Notes: generated from the letters alone by a model not told the origin. Positions 1-7,149 are shown, numbered from the stretch's first letter. The stretch: DNA of 12,584 nucleotides from JAADHY01 sp964428935 (GCA_964428935.1 CAYSAG010000143.1:1-12584); one strand, 5' to 3'. Numbers and translations: made by a program.

Positions 1-2
1 GG

Positions 3-581
3 CAGAAGGCGCTGGGACTGGTCAACTTCACGCGCGGACAGCGCGGCGAGCCGGGGTTGATTTTGGACCGCACGACGTACAACGGCGTCAAGTACACCGT
101 CGCTTTCTTCTCGGACCTCGAGGTGAAGGACCGCCAGCACCTCGACATTCGGTTCAACTTCCGCCCCTGCTTGGCCATGTTCGACGACTACCTAGTGCTG
201 ACGTCGACGGAAGACTTGGCCCGCGACCTGATTGACGCGCTGAAGCATGAGCGAGCCGAAGGTCCGAGCCCCCTGGCTGGCGTCGACACGTTGTTGGAAG
301 TCGACGGGCGCGAGCTGACTCGCATTCTGCAAGCCAACCGCGACGCACTGGTCCGCCAGAACATGGTCGAAAAAGGAAACACGCAGGAGCAGGCGGAACG
401 AGAAGTGGGCTTGGCGTTGACGCTGTTGGAACAGTTCCCGTCGGCCAGCTTGTCGCTGAAACGCTCACCCGAGGCCTTGCAACTCACGCTGGCCGTCCAG
501 TTGGACCTGCAACCGGAGAAGCTACTCCGGCTGCGGGCTGACAACAGCGCCCGTGACTCGTCCACAGACAAGCCAAACTGA
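3..581 (+). CDS. Hypothetical protein, C-terminal part (5' end outside window)
   Basis: The frame is open from the first complete codon at base 3 to TGA at 579-581, so the gene begins upstream and about 192 C-terminal residues are visible. A TTG at 57 could be read as a start, but the in-frame codons before it encode a continuous sensible sequence (QKALGLVNFTRGQRGEPG), so I treat the gene as truncated by the window edge. The visible part alternates beta-like stretches (KYTVAFFSDLEV, LVLTSTEDLARDLIDAL) with a charged helical segment (QEQAEREVGLALTLLEQF) and ends in a polar tail. The 'lvltSTedlardlidal' pattern recalls DUF3352-like planctomycete proteins, but this is only a resemblance and I assign no function. 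No membrane segment or catalytic motif is visible in this part. A candidate hairpin follows the stop codon. Confidence 0.7.
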   Translation, partial: QKALGLVNFTRGQRGEPGLILDRTTYNGVKYTVAFFSDLEVKDRQHLDIRFNFRPCLAMFDDYLVLTSTEDLARDLIDALKHERAEGPSPLAGVDTLLEVDGRELTRILQANRDALVRQNMVEKGNTQEQAEREVGLALTLLEQFPSASLSLKRSPEALQLTLAVQLDLQPEKLLRLRADNSARDSSTDKPN

Positions 582-584
582 CCC

Positions 585-625
585 CACACTCGGCCGGTTC
601 GCGTGGCCGAAGCCACGGCCGTGTG
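585..625 (+). terminator. Candidate stem-loop after the first gene
   Basis: A perfect 6-bp stem CGTGGC/GCCACG with a CGAA tetraloop lies at 602-617. It is nested inside weaker outer pairing of CACAC (585-589) with GTGTG (621-625). It starts 20 bases after the upstream stop codon, as expected for a 3' hairpin, but no T-tract follows. It would be a non-canonical or Rho-assisted terminator, or an mRNA 3'-end stabiliser. It lies upstream of the preferred start of the DUF1800 gene. Confidence 0.3.
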
Positions 626-674
626 TTCGGAGCGTTGCGGAACGGGGTGTCGTCTGGACGGGAGTGTTCTTGCC

Positions 675-2081
675 ATGAGCAACGTGTGGTCGTTGGAGCG
701 CGAGCGGCACGGGCCGCCTCGAGCGCACCGGCTCGACCCGGACTGGGCTTGGTCGCCGTACCAGCCGGACGGTTCACGTCCGTGGAGCTTGCGGCTGGCC
801 GGGCATTTGTTTCGGCGAGCGGCTTTCGGCGCGACCTGGCGTCAACTTCAGACGGCCCTTCGAGAAGGGCCAGCGGCGACGGTCGAGCGGCTGTTGCGCC
901 CGCAAGACGACCTGGCGTCGTTCCAACGTCGGTTCGACCAGTTTGACGACGCCGTGGCCCGAAGCGGTTCGACCAGCGGCCTTCGCTCGTGGTGGCTCCG
1001 GCGAATGCTCGAGACCCCCCACCCGCTGCTCGAGAAGGTCACTCTGTTTTGGCACAGCCATTTTGCGGTCAGCGACCGGGTGGTCCGAGACGCTCGACTC
1101 ATGAAGGACCACGTCCACACGCTCCGGCGCCACGCTCTCGGCTCTTACGCCGACCTGCTCCGCTCCCTGACACGCGACGCGGCGACGTTGGTCGGCTTGG
1201 GGGCCGAGGCCAACCGGAAGTTGCGCCCCAGCCACGCGTTGGCTCGTCAGTTTCTCGACCGCTACACGTTGGGGCCCGGGCGAGCCACGGCCGACGACGT
1301 CGACGGAGTCGCTCGGGCCTTCACCGGTTGGTTCGTGTTGCGGGGAGCGTTGCGTTTCTTCCCGAGCGAACGGGACAGCCGCGCGAAGGTCATTCGAGGA
1401 CGGCGAGGCGACTTCGACCCCGCGGCCGCGGTGGACGTCCTTCTGGAAGACCCGGCGACGCCCTTGTGGGTGGTGCGGAACGTGTACCGGTGGTTCGTCT
1501 CGGAGGTGCACGAGCCGAGCGACGAGCTGCTGCGGCCGCTGGCCGACCAGTTCGGTCGCGACTACGACGTGGCTCGCCTTCTGCGTCGCATTTTGCTGTC
1601 GAACCTGTTCTACTCGCAGGCCGCTCACCTCCGTCGCGTCAAGTCGCCGGTCGAGTTTGCGTTGAGCGTGGCCGTTCCGCTGGAAGGCCTGGTCCCCACC
1701 GAGCCGCTGGGCGCTTGGCTGGCCCGTCTGGGACAGGACCTGTACCGGCCGCCGGCAGAAGAAGGCTGGGCCGGCGGCACTCACTGGGTCACGCCCGCGT
1801 CGTTGGTCGCCCGAAACAACCTGGCTCACTGGCTGCTCACCGTCGGCCAGAACGAGCCGAAGCTGTCGCCGTGGAGTGTGGCGCAGCGAGCCGGGCGCTC
1901 AACGGTCGAAGCGGCCGCCGAAATGTTGCTCGACCTGCTCTTGCCCGACGGGCTGACACCGCAGACGCGAGCGCGTTTGCTCGAGCAGACGGTGGCGGAC
2001 GCCAGACGACACGGCACGGACACGGCCACTCGGTTGCTGGTTCACCGGCTGTCGGCTCTTCCAGAATTCCAATTGGCCTGA
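675..2081 (+). CDS. DUF1800 family protein
   Basis: This 468-residue protein carries the DUF1800 signatures. The hydrophobic-aromatic motif LFWHSHFAVS lies at about 124-133, followed by a basic helical segment (RLMKDHVHTLRRHALGSYADLL). The conserved block ALARQFLDRYTLGPG...DVDGVARAFTGW ends near residue 219, where family members usually read 'NENYARELMELFTLG'. The NEN is replaced here by SHA. I chose the ATG at 675 because GGAG at 661-664 lies 10 bases upstream. An in-frame GTG at 603 would add 24 residues rich in Cys and Arg and overlap a hairpin. No clear signal peptide is visible. In planctomycetes DUF1800 genes are commonly paired with DUF1501 genes, as here (88-bp gap, same strand), so the two probably act together. 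Their biochemical role is not established. Confidence 0.9.
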   Translation: MSNVWSLERERHGPPRAHRLDPDWAWSPYQPDGSRPWSLRLAGHLFRRAAFGATWRQLQTALREGPAATVERLLRPQDDLASFQRRFDQFDDAVARSGSTSGLRSWWLRRMLETPHPLLEKVTLFWHSHFAVSDRVVRDARLMKDHVHTLRRHALGSYADLLRSLTRDAATLVGLGAEANRKLRPSHALARQFLDRYTLGPGRATADDVDGVARAFTGWFVLRGALRFFPSERDSRAKVIRGRRGDFDPAAAVDVLLEDPATPLWVVRNVYRWFVSEVHEPSDELLRPLADQFGRDYDVARLLRRILLSNLFYSQAAHLRRVKSPVEFALSVAVPLEGLVPTEPLGAWLARLGQDLYRPPAEEGWAGGTHWVTPASLVARNNLAHWLLTVGQNEPKLSPWSVAQRAGRSTVEAAAEMLLDLLLPDGLTPQTRARLLEQTVADARRHGTDTATRLLVHRLSALPEFQLA

Positions 2082-2110
2082 CAGGCACGCCACCCTGAAA
2101 AGACCTCAAA

Positions 2111-2149
2111 CGCGCTGACCCGACCAAACGGTCGCGCTGCCCCGACCAA
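2111..2149 (+). repeat. Two 17-bp direct repeats, period 22 bp
   Basis: CGCGCTGACCCGACCAA at 2111-2127 recurs at 2133-2149 with a single A-to-C change. The copies are separated by 5 bases, giving a 22-bp centre-to-centre spacing, about two helical turns. They fill most of the gap between the DUF1800 and DUF1501 genes and end just before the ribosome-binding site at 2153-2161. Possible roles are a tandem protein-binding site on one DNA face or a local duplication. Nothing here identifies a binding protein. Confidence 0.6.
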
Positions 2150-2169
2150 GCCGAGAGAGGACAGTCGCA

Positions 2170-3576
2170 ATGGCCTCGACACGTCGTCAGTTTGTGCAAC
2201 GGGTTTTGTCGCTGGCAGGAGTGGTTTCGTTCAGCCCGACCGTGCCCGGTTTCCTGTGGCGGACGGCTGCGGCAGCGACGCTGAAACGCGACCCAGACGC
2301 CACCGTACTGGTCGTCGTCCAGTTGACCGGTGGCAACGACGGACTGAACACCGTTGTTCCCTACGACGACGACCACTACGCTCGCAGCCGCCCGACCATT
2401 CGTTTCACCAAACGCGAGGTGTGGCCGATTCCGGGCAGCGACTTGGGGTTTCACCCTCAAATGCGAGCTTTCCGCGAGCTTTACGACGACGGACTGCTCA
2501 GCGTCGTCCAAGGCGTCGGTTACCCGAACTCCAGTCGCCAACACGGCTCGGCCATGCGAGACTGGCAGACGGCTCGCCCCGGGCAGGCCGAAGAACGAAC
2601 CGGGTGGCTCGGGCGTTTGTTGGACCTTCACCCGCTTCCGGGGCAAGCGTTGTTGCCGGCCGCGCTAGTCAGCCCGATTGCTTTGCCTCAAGCCTTCTAC
2701 GCGAAAACCACCGTCGTGCCGTCTGTGCGGTCGCTCGCCGACTGGACATTCCGCACGCTCCCGGCCGAAACGTCGGACCAGCGGCGGCAGTTCTTGCTGC
2801 GTGCGGCGTCCGAGCTGGACCGGCCCAGCAGCTCGGCCAGCCGCGTCGCCTCGCGCAGACCTGGCCCGCAAGCCCGAGCGGTTGCTCCAGCCGCGGCAGT
2901 TGCCCCCTTCGGGTTTGTTCAGGCCAGTTCTGGGGTTGCCCGGAGCTCAAGACGCGAGCCCGAGCTGCCCAACCCGTTGCTCGAATTGGTCCGGCAGACC
3001 CTGTCGGCCGCTTGCGAAATCAGCCGACGGGTCGACCAGCGGCTGTCCCGTGTCCAGCACGGCCGAGGCGTCTCGTACCCCGAGTTTGGTTTGGCTCAAA
3101 GGCTGAAGACCATTGCCGAACTGCTGCGGGCCGACCTAGGCACGCGGATTTTCTTCACCGAGCTGGGCGGCGAGGGCTTCGGCGGGTTCGACAACCACGC
3201 CAACCAGCGAGGCAACCACGGCGTGTTGCTGCACGAATTGGCCGAGTCGTTTGCGGCGTTCCTGAAAGACCTGCGTCGGGACGGGCTGGCCGACCGTGTG
3301 CTCCTGATGACCTTCTCCGAGTTCGGCCGGACGGTCCGAGAGAACGGACGACGCGGAACCGACCACGGCGCAGCCGCTCCCATGTTCCTGGCCGGCGGCA
3401 AACTTCGCGGCGGTCTGGTGGGCGAGCACCCGAGCCTGAGCGACCTGGACAACAACGCGCTCCGCTTCCACACCGACTTCCGCCAAGTTTACGCGACCGT
3501 GCTGGAGAAATGGCTGGGAGTCGACAGCGAGCCGGTGTTGGGCCGGCGGTTCCGCACTCTGGACCTTTTCGCCTGA
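2170..3576 (+). CDS. DUF1501 family protein, Tat-type N-terminus
   Basis: This 468-residue protein belongs to the DUF1501 family, which is related to the alkaline phosphatase/sulfatase superfamily. The N-terminus has a twin-arginine-like start (STRRQFVQR, residues 3-11) followed by a modest hydrophobic stretch ending in RTAAAA (31-36), consistent with Tat export. Family blocks follow: VVVQLTGGNDGLNTVVPY (48-65), FFTELGG...GGFDNHANQ (about 328-345), MTFSEFGRTV (380-389) and DHG (398-400), which hold the Asp/His residues expected of this fold. Residues about 214-262 form a Ser/Ala/Pro/Arg-rich segment lacking family motifs, probably a flexible insert. The ATG at 2170 is supported by GAGAGAGGA at 2153-2161. 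The gene follows the DUF1800 gene on the same strand and converges on the BMC shell gene. Substrate and function are unknown. Confidence 0.92.
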   Translation: MASTRRQFVQRVLSLAGVVSFSPTVPGFLWRTAAAATLKRDPDATVLVVVQLTGGNDGLNTVVPYDDDHYARSRPTIRFTKREVWPIPGSDLGFHPQMRAFRELYDDGLLSVVQGVGYPNSSRQHGSAMRDWQTARPGQAEERTGWLGRLLDLHPLPGQALLPAALVSPIALPQAFYAKTTVVPSVRSLADWTFRTLPAETSDQRRQFLLRAASELDRPSSSASRVASRRPGPQARAVAPAAAVAPFGFVQASSGVARSSRREPELPNPLLELVRQTLSAACEISRRVDQRLSRVQHGRGVSYPEFGLAQRLKTIAELLRADLGTRIFFTELGGEGFGGFDNHANQRGNHGVLLHELAESFAAFLKDLRRDGLADRVLLMTFSEFGRTVRENGRRGTDHGAAAPMFLAGGKLRGGLVGEHPSLSDLDNNALRFHTDFRQVYATVLEKWLGVDSEPVLGRRFRTLDLFA

Positions 3577-3656
3577 CGCGGCGTTCACCCTCCAGACGTA
3601 CTCACGGCGACGACGCTGCTGGTCGGGCTGCTCCGACAACCGCTGTGACACCGAAC

Positions 3657-3686
3657 TTTGCCGGAAAGACAGGCTCGCTCGGCAAA
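3657..3686. terminator. Inverted repeat in convergent gap (weak terminator candidate)
   Basis: TTTGCCG (3657-3663) and CGGCAAA (3680-3686) form a perfect 7-bp inverted repeat with a 16-base loop. It lies in the 157-bp gap where the DUF1501 gene (+) and the shell-protein gene (-) converge. That position suits a bidirectional terminator, but neither side has a proper T-tract and the loop is long. I see nothing else in the 3577-3733 gap. Confidence 0.25.
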
Positions 3687-3733
3687 AGCTCCCTTCTTGC
3701 CGGCGAGGAACTTGTGGCTGGAGTCGGTTCGCG

Positions 3734-4294
3734 CTACAGGTACTCGCTCAACAGCTCGCGGCTGGGGCGAGAAATGACCACTTCCGAGACCAGCAGGCCG
3801 CGTTTTCGTGCTTCTTCGGCTCCGGCCTGCAGGGCCGCCTGCACGTCGGCCGTCGTGCCGGTCATGAGCAGCAGGCCCTTGCCGCCCAAGGCCATGGCCA
3901 CATGAATTCGAAGCAACGTCACCCGAGCCGCCTTGGCCGCTGCGTCGGCGGCGGCCAAAATGCTGGTCCCGCTAAACGTCTCCAGCACCCCCAACGCTCC
4001 AGGAACTTGCCCGTCCAGTACGACCGACTGTCCCAAAGCGGGGAAAACGCCTTCGTGGACGTTCGGCACAATCAGGTGGTCAATGACGGCTTCGGGGGCA
4101 GCGGTCAGCCCAACCTGAATGGCCGCTTCGACGTCACTGACCGAGCCGCCAATGACAATCAGGTACTTACCCGAACAAATCGTTCGAGCAATCAGCAGCT
4201 CGACCGACGCCGCCTTCAGCATTTCGTCTTCGATCTGGTAGCCAATGCCAATGCTCGAAAGCTCAATGGCTCCAATCGACTTGTGCGTGGCCAT
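3734..4294 (-). CDS. pduT: PduT-type tandem BMC-domain shell protein (BMC-T)
   Basis: This 186-residue protein consists of two tandem BMC domains (about 5-90 and 99-178), the length and layout of Salmonella PduT (184 residues). Domain 1 reads SIGAIELSSIGIGYQIEDEM and domain 2 begins GALGVLETFSGTS. The C-terminal VVISRP matches PduT's VIPRP tail. TIC(40)SGK corresponds to PduT's TIC(38)PGK, whose cysteine ligates a 4Fe-4S cluster at the pore of the trimer, so the cluster site appears conserved. Family knowledge: BMC-T trimers tile into microcompartment shell facets, and PduT is thought to pass electrons across the shell. The ATG at 4294 has AAGGA seven bases upstream; the frame stays open further upstream but only with non-BMC sequence. 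The gene lies 73 bp downstream of the pduS-like gene, probably in the same transcript. Tandem-BMC identity is secure; the specific PduT role is inferred. Confidence 0.93.
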   Translation of the reverse strand: MATHKSIGAIELSSIGIGYQIEDEMLKAASVELLIARTICSGKYLIVIGGSVSDVEAAIQVGLTAAPEAVIDHLIVPNVHEGVFPALGQSVVLDGQVPGALGVLETFSGTSILAAADAAAKAARVTLLRIHVAMALGGKGLLLMTGTTADVQAALQAGAEEARKRGLLVSEVVISRPSRELLSEYL

Positions 4295-4367
4295 GAACGG
4301 GTCCTTCGCTTTCTTTCCTTCTTCAAACTTTGGCCGCAGCCAGCCGTTTCGAAGACGCCGCTGCGGA

Positions 4368-5696
4368 CTACTGGCTTTCAATCCAGACAACGCCGTTCTC
4401 GATGGCTGTGACGGTGCCGTCAATGGAGGCGTGGACGGGGGCTCCCAGCGCGGGTTTGCCATTCTGGGTGGGAGGCCGGCCGACCACGTCGCCTTTCCGC
4501 ACCGACTGCCCGACCTGCACAACGGGCTCGCACGGAGCACCGACGTGCTGCTTCAAAGGAATGCCGACTCGACGGGCCGGCAGCGTGGCGTCGGTCAGCG
4601 GTCCCACGTTGCGGTACTGACGAAGTCCGAGTTTTTGCATGAGACGCGACGTGGGCGCCTTCCGGTTTCTCATGTGACGGTCGGCTCGTCCCGGGTCGAA
4701 CGGTGGGTTTTCCCACCGCTTGCCTTCCGCCAACAAACGCCGCTTGTTCTGCGTGCAGACGTTCTTCGGGTCCAGGTCCTCGGGGCACGAGTAAAGGCTG
4801 CACAAGTTGCACTCGCAGCAAAAAACCGTGCCCTGAACGTTCGCCTCGCCCACCAAGTTGAACTCCAAGCTCCTCATGGCCCGGTGCGGCTCAATGGGGT
4901 GGCCCAGGAGCCACCGCGGACACAGCTCCGTGCAAAAGCTGCACTGGTCACAGGCACTGCGACCAATTCGAGCAATCTGCTGCCAGTTCTGTCGGCGACG
5001 TCGGACCACCACGTGGTCGTCTGGCAGAACAATGACCCCGCCGGTCCTCTTGTCGACCAGCGCGTCGTGGTTGTCCTCCAAAAGACCCATCATGACGCCG
5101 CCAACCAAGTAGTTGGCCGGCTCCACGGTTGGCTCGGCCACCGCGACGCACTCGGCCAGCGTCACCCCGACCGGCACTCGCAACGTCACCGGCTCCCGCA
5201 CCGCTCCGCCAACGGTCAGGTACGTTTCCGTCACGGGTCGCGAGGGAGCGGCGGCTACGTTCAGAGCCGTTTCGACGTTGATGACCACCGCCCCGACGTG
5301 CAACGGAATGCCGCCCGGCGGAATGACTCGCCCGAGCACGTCGTACACCAGAATAAACTCGTCGCCGGAAGGGTAAGCGTCGGCCAGCGGCACCAGGTCC
5401 ATGTTTGAAGCCAGCTTCGGGCGCAACGCGGCAATGACGTCTTCGTACTTGCCTTTAATGCCGACGACGCCCCGCTCCGCCCCCACCAGCTCCATGGCCG
5501 CCGCCAGTCCCTCGACGACCTCCTCGGCAAAGTGCCGCAGAATTTCCTTGTCCTTGTGGAGCAGCGGCTCGCACTCCGCCGCGTTCAACACAACCGTGTC
5601 CGCCTGTCCGGACAACTTGACGTGCGTGGGAAAACCGGCGCCGCCGGCACCGACCACGCCCGCTTCGGCGACGTCCTCAACCCTCACTCGTGGCAT
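4368..5696 (-). CDS. pduS: PduS-type (RnfC-like) flavin/4Fe-4S oxidoreductase
   Basis: This 442-residue protein is close to Salmonella PduS in length (about 450). The glycine-rich GAGGAGFPTHVKL (16-28) and NAAECEPLLHKDKEIL (39-54) belong to the Complex I 51-kDa/RnfC N-terminal flavin/NADH-binding region. A SLBB-like segment, YLTVGGAVREPVTL, lies at 159-172. Two ferredoxin motifs follow: CDQCSFCTELCP (C249, C252, C255, C259) and a second with C293, C296, C299 and C304-P. A C-terminal barrel-sandwich domain spans about 376-440. Family knowledge: PduS is an FMN/4Fe-4S enzyme that takes electrons from NADH, reduces cobalamin in the Pdu microcompartment and partners PduT. No B12-dependent enzyme is visible here, so a general NADH-oxidising electron-export role is equally plausible. 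The ATG at 5696 has AAGGCGAGG just upstream; 43 further in-frame codons before it are Arg/Cys-rich and unlike the family. Confidence 0.92.
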   Translation of the reverse strand: MPRVRVEDVAEAGVVGAGGAGFPTHVKLSGQADTVVLNAAECEPLLHKDKEILRHFAEEVVEGLAAAMELVGAERGVVGIKGKYEDVIAALRPKLASNMDLVPLADAYPSGDEFILVYDVLGRVIPPGGIPLHVGAVVINVETALNVAAAPSRPVTETYLTVGGAVREPVTLRVPVGVTLAECVAVAEPTVEPANYLVGGVMMGLLEDNHDALVDKRTGGVIVLPDDHVVVRRRRQNWQQIARIGRSACDQCSFCTELCPRWLLGHPIEPHRAMRSLEFNLVGEANVQGTVFCCECNLCSLYSCPEDLDPKNVCTQNKRRLLAEGKRWENPPFDPGRADRHMRNRKAPTSRLMQKLGLRQYRNVGPLTDATLPARRVGIPLKQHVGAPCEPVVQVGQSVRKGDVVGRPPTQNGKPALGAPVHASIDGTVTAIENGVVWIESQ

Positions 5697-5720
5697 GGAA
5701 ACCTCGCCTTTCTCATTCCG

Positions 5721-5744
5721 TCCGGCTGGACCGTTGCAGCCGGA
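5721..5744. promoter_or_regulatory. 8-bp perfect inverted repeat in the pduS-like leader
   Basis: TCCGGCTG (5721-5728) and CAGCCGGA (5737-5744) are perfect inverted repeats separated by 8 bases. They lie about 25 bases upstream of the pduS-like start codon. The repeat could be a repressor operator, or an mRNA hairpin close to the ribosome-binding site. Its position downstream of the candidate minus-strand promoter fits either role. Confidence 0.4.
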
Positions 5745-5850
5745 AAGTTCGCCAAAATTGCGCCGACGAGCCCTTCGCACGCCCGCGGGACACACCGAAC
5801 AAAGCCACCCAACCGCCTCGGCCAAAGCCGCTGCCGTGGCTTCCGGCTAG

Positions 5851-5880
5851 AGTATAGCTCGACACGCCGAAGCTGGCTAA
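5851..5880 (-). promoter_or_regulatory. Candidate sigma70-type promoter for the pduS-pduT unit
   Basis: On the minus strand TATACT (5856-5851) matches five of six bases of the -10 consensus. The best -35 candidate, TTAGCC (5880-5875), matches only three of six with an 18-base spacer. Transcription would start near 5844 and give a leader of roughly 148 bases. The hexamers stand out in GC-rich surroundings, but the -35 is poor. Confidence 0.3.
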
Positions 5881-6080
5881 CATGCCCGCAAGGCTTCCGT
5901 CGTTTGCCGAAACGGCTGGTCTTGCCCGTCCGGCAAAATCGGCTCCGTCGCCGAACGCCGCGTTGCGAGTCGGAACGACCAAGCGGCAGCCCTCGTCGGG
6001 CTCGACGCCACACCGGGGCAGCCAGCCGAACTCGAAGACCGTCGCGACGCTCGACCAGCCCGCCTGGGAGGAACCGTTTC

Positions 6081-7046
6081 GTGTCGCCCTTTCGAACCGA
6101 CGTCGAACAGTCCGTGGCCGAGGCCGCAGCGGAGGTTCGCCGACTTTGGTCGCAGCGGCCCAAGGCCGTGCTGGTCTTGGGCACCGGGTTGAACGAGCTG
6201 GCGGACGCTGTGTCGGCGGACGTCTCGCTGCCGTACGCGCAGTTGCCGGGCTTCTCGCCGACCACGGCTCCTGGCCACGCCGGCCAGTTGGTCTGCGGCC
6301 GTTTGGCCGGCGTTCCGGTGGTGGTTTTCCGCGGACGCTGGCACGTCTACGAAGGCCACAGTCTGGACGAAGCCGCTTGGCCCGCCCTGCTGGCCGCTCG
6401 CCTCGGCGCCCAAGTTCTCCTGCTGACCAGTGCCGCCGGCGGCTTGAATCCGCAGTTGGACGTCGGCCAAGTTGTGCTCATTGACGACCACCTCAACCTG
6501 CTGTGGCAGTCGCCAACGACCGGCCTTGTGCCGCTCTGCCGGGACGAGCGGCACGGGCCGCTGGCGTGGGTCTGGCGGCGACGGTGCGAGGGCCTCCGGC
6601 CGTACGACCGGCGTCTGGCGGAAATCGCTCAGACCGTAGCCCGAGCGTACGGGTTCGAATTGCGGCGTGTGGTCTACGCCGCCATGCTGGGACCGAATTA
6701 CGAGACGCGAGCGGAGTACCGGCTGTTGCGGTTTCTCGGCGCCGACGTCGTTGGCATGTCGACCGTGCCGGAAGCCCTGGCAGCCGCCGCTCACGGGGTC
6801 CGAGTGCTGGCTCTGTCGGTCGTGACCAACGTGTACCGTTCCGGTGGCACCGAGAAGCTCCATTCGGACGACGTGGTTCGAGCGGCGAAACGGGCCGAAC
6901 CGCGAGTCGCTCAGTTGGTACAAGGCGTACTGCAACGCAGCGACCAGTGGGAAAGAGCGTTTCACGCCGCGACTGGCCCGCACTCGCCCGAAGAGCCGCC
7001 CCAAGCCGCCCGCGCCGGCGACGGAGCGTCCTCTCCGCAGGCTTGA
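6081..7046 (+). CDS. punA: Purine nucleoside phosphorylase (trimeric PNP/MTAP family)
   Basis: This 321-residue protein is predicted to cleave purine (deoxy)nucleosides with phosphate to the free base and (deoxy)ribose-1-phosphate in the cytosol. It has GTGLNELAD (34-42, phosphate loop), PGHAGQLVCG (64-73), FRGRWHVYEGH (83-93), AAGGLN (118-123), LGPNYETRAEYR (203-214), VGMSTVPE (224-231) and TN (249-250). R86, H88, Y207, E208, M226 and N250 match human PNP R84, H86, F200, E201, M219 and N243. Unusual points are Thr35 for the usual phosphate-loop Ser, Ser117 before AAGG where Asn is common, and a Pro/Ala-rich tail from about 299. The GTG start at 6081 has GGGAGGA 8 bases upstream, whereas longer frames would overlap pduS. 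It leads a unit with the next two genes (103-bp gap). Purine specificity is inferred; methylthioadenosine phosphorylase is the alternative. Confidence 0.9.
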   Translation: MSPFRTDVEQSVAEAAAEVRRLWSQRPKAVLVLGTGLNELADAVSADVSLPYAQLPGFSPTTAPGHAGQLVCGRLAGVPVVVFRGRWHVYEGHSLDEAAWPALLAARLGAQVLLLTSAAGGLNPQLDVGQVVLIDDHLNLLWQSPTTGLVPLCRDERHGPLAWVWRRRCEGLRPYDRRLAEIAQTVARAYGFELRRVVYAAMLGPNYETRAEYRLLRFLGADVVGMSTVPEALAAAAHGVRVLALSVVTNVYRSGGTEKLHSDDVVRAAKRAEPRVAQLVQGVLQRSDQWERAFHAATGPHSPEEPPQAARAGDGASSPQA

Positions 7047-7149
7047 CTGACCGACCGGTTCGACAAACCTGTGGCCGCGCAGTCGGCGCAAACAACGACT
7101 CCCAACCAGCCCACGAAAACCAACGCTTTGCAGAGAGTGGAGGCCAGCC

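Larger units (their letters stand above)
5697..6080. other. Divergent intergenic region between pduS-like and nucleoside phosphorylase genes
   Basis: This 384-bp gap separates the two start codons and must hold the promoters of both units. A long plus-strand frame runs through it but gives Arg/Pro/Ser-rich sequence with no family resemblance, so I regard the gap as non-coding. It contains a -10-like TATACT on the minus strand (5851-5856) and an 8-bp inverted repeat (5721-5744). It also has a TTTGCCG/CGGCAAA pair at 5903-5909 and 5931-5937, the same 7-mers as at 3657-3686, and a strong ribosome-binding site, GGGAGGA, at 6066-6072. I find no convincing plus-strand sigma70 promoter. Confidence 0.6.

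Noticed and set aside
603..674. GTG at 603 as start of the DUF1800 gene
   Set aside because: It lies within a hairpin, adds Cys/Arg-rich residues unlike the family, and has no ribosome-binding site as good as that of the ATG at 675.
3734..5696. Assignment to the known planctomycete fucose/rhamnose (PVM-type) microcompartment
   Set aside because: No aldolase, lactaldehyde enzyme, aldehyde dehydrogenase or pentameric shell gene is present in the window, and the adjacent genes act on nucleosides. It cannot be excluded without the rest of the genome.
5532..6080. N-terminal extension of the purine nucleoside phosphorylase
   Set aside because: The extension overlaps the pduS-like gene and encodes Arg/Pro-rich sequence. 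The GTG at 6081 has a strong ribosome-binding site and begins the family-like sequence.
6975..7043. BMC encapsulation peptide at the C-terminus of the purine nucleoside phosphorylase
   Set aside because: The tail is Pro/Ala/Gly/Ser-rich and not an amphipathic helix. The ends of the other two nucleoside enzymes also show no such peptide, so these enzymes are more likely cytosolic.
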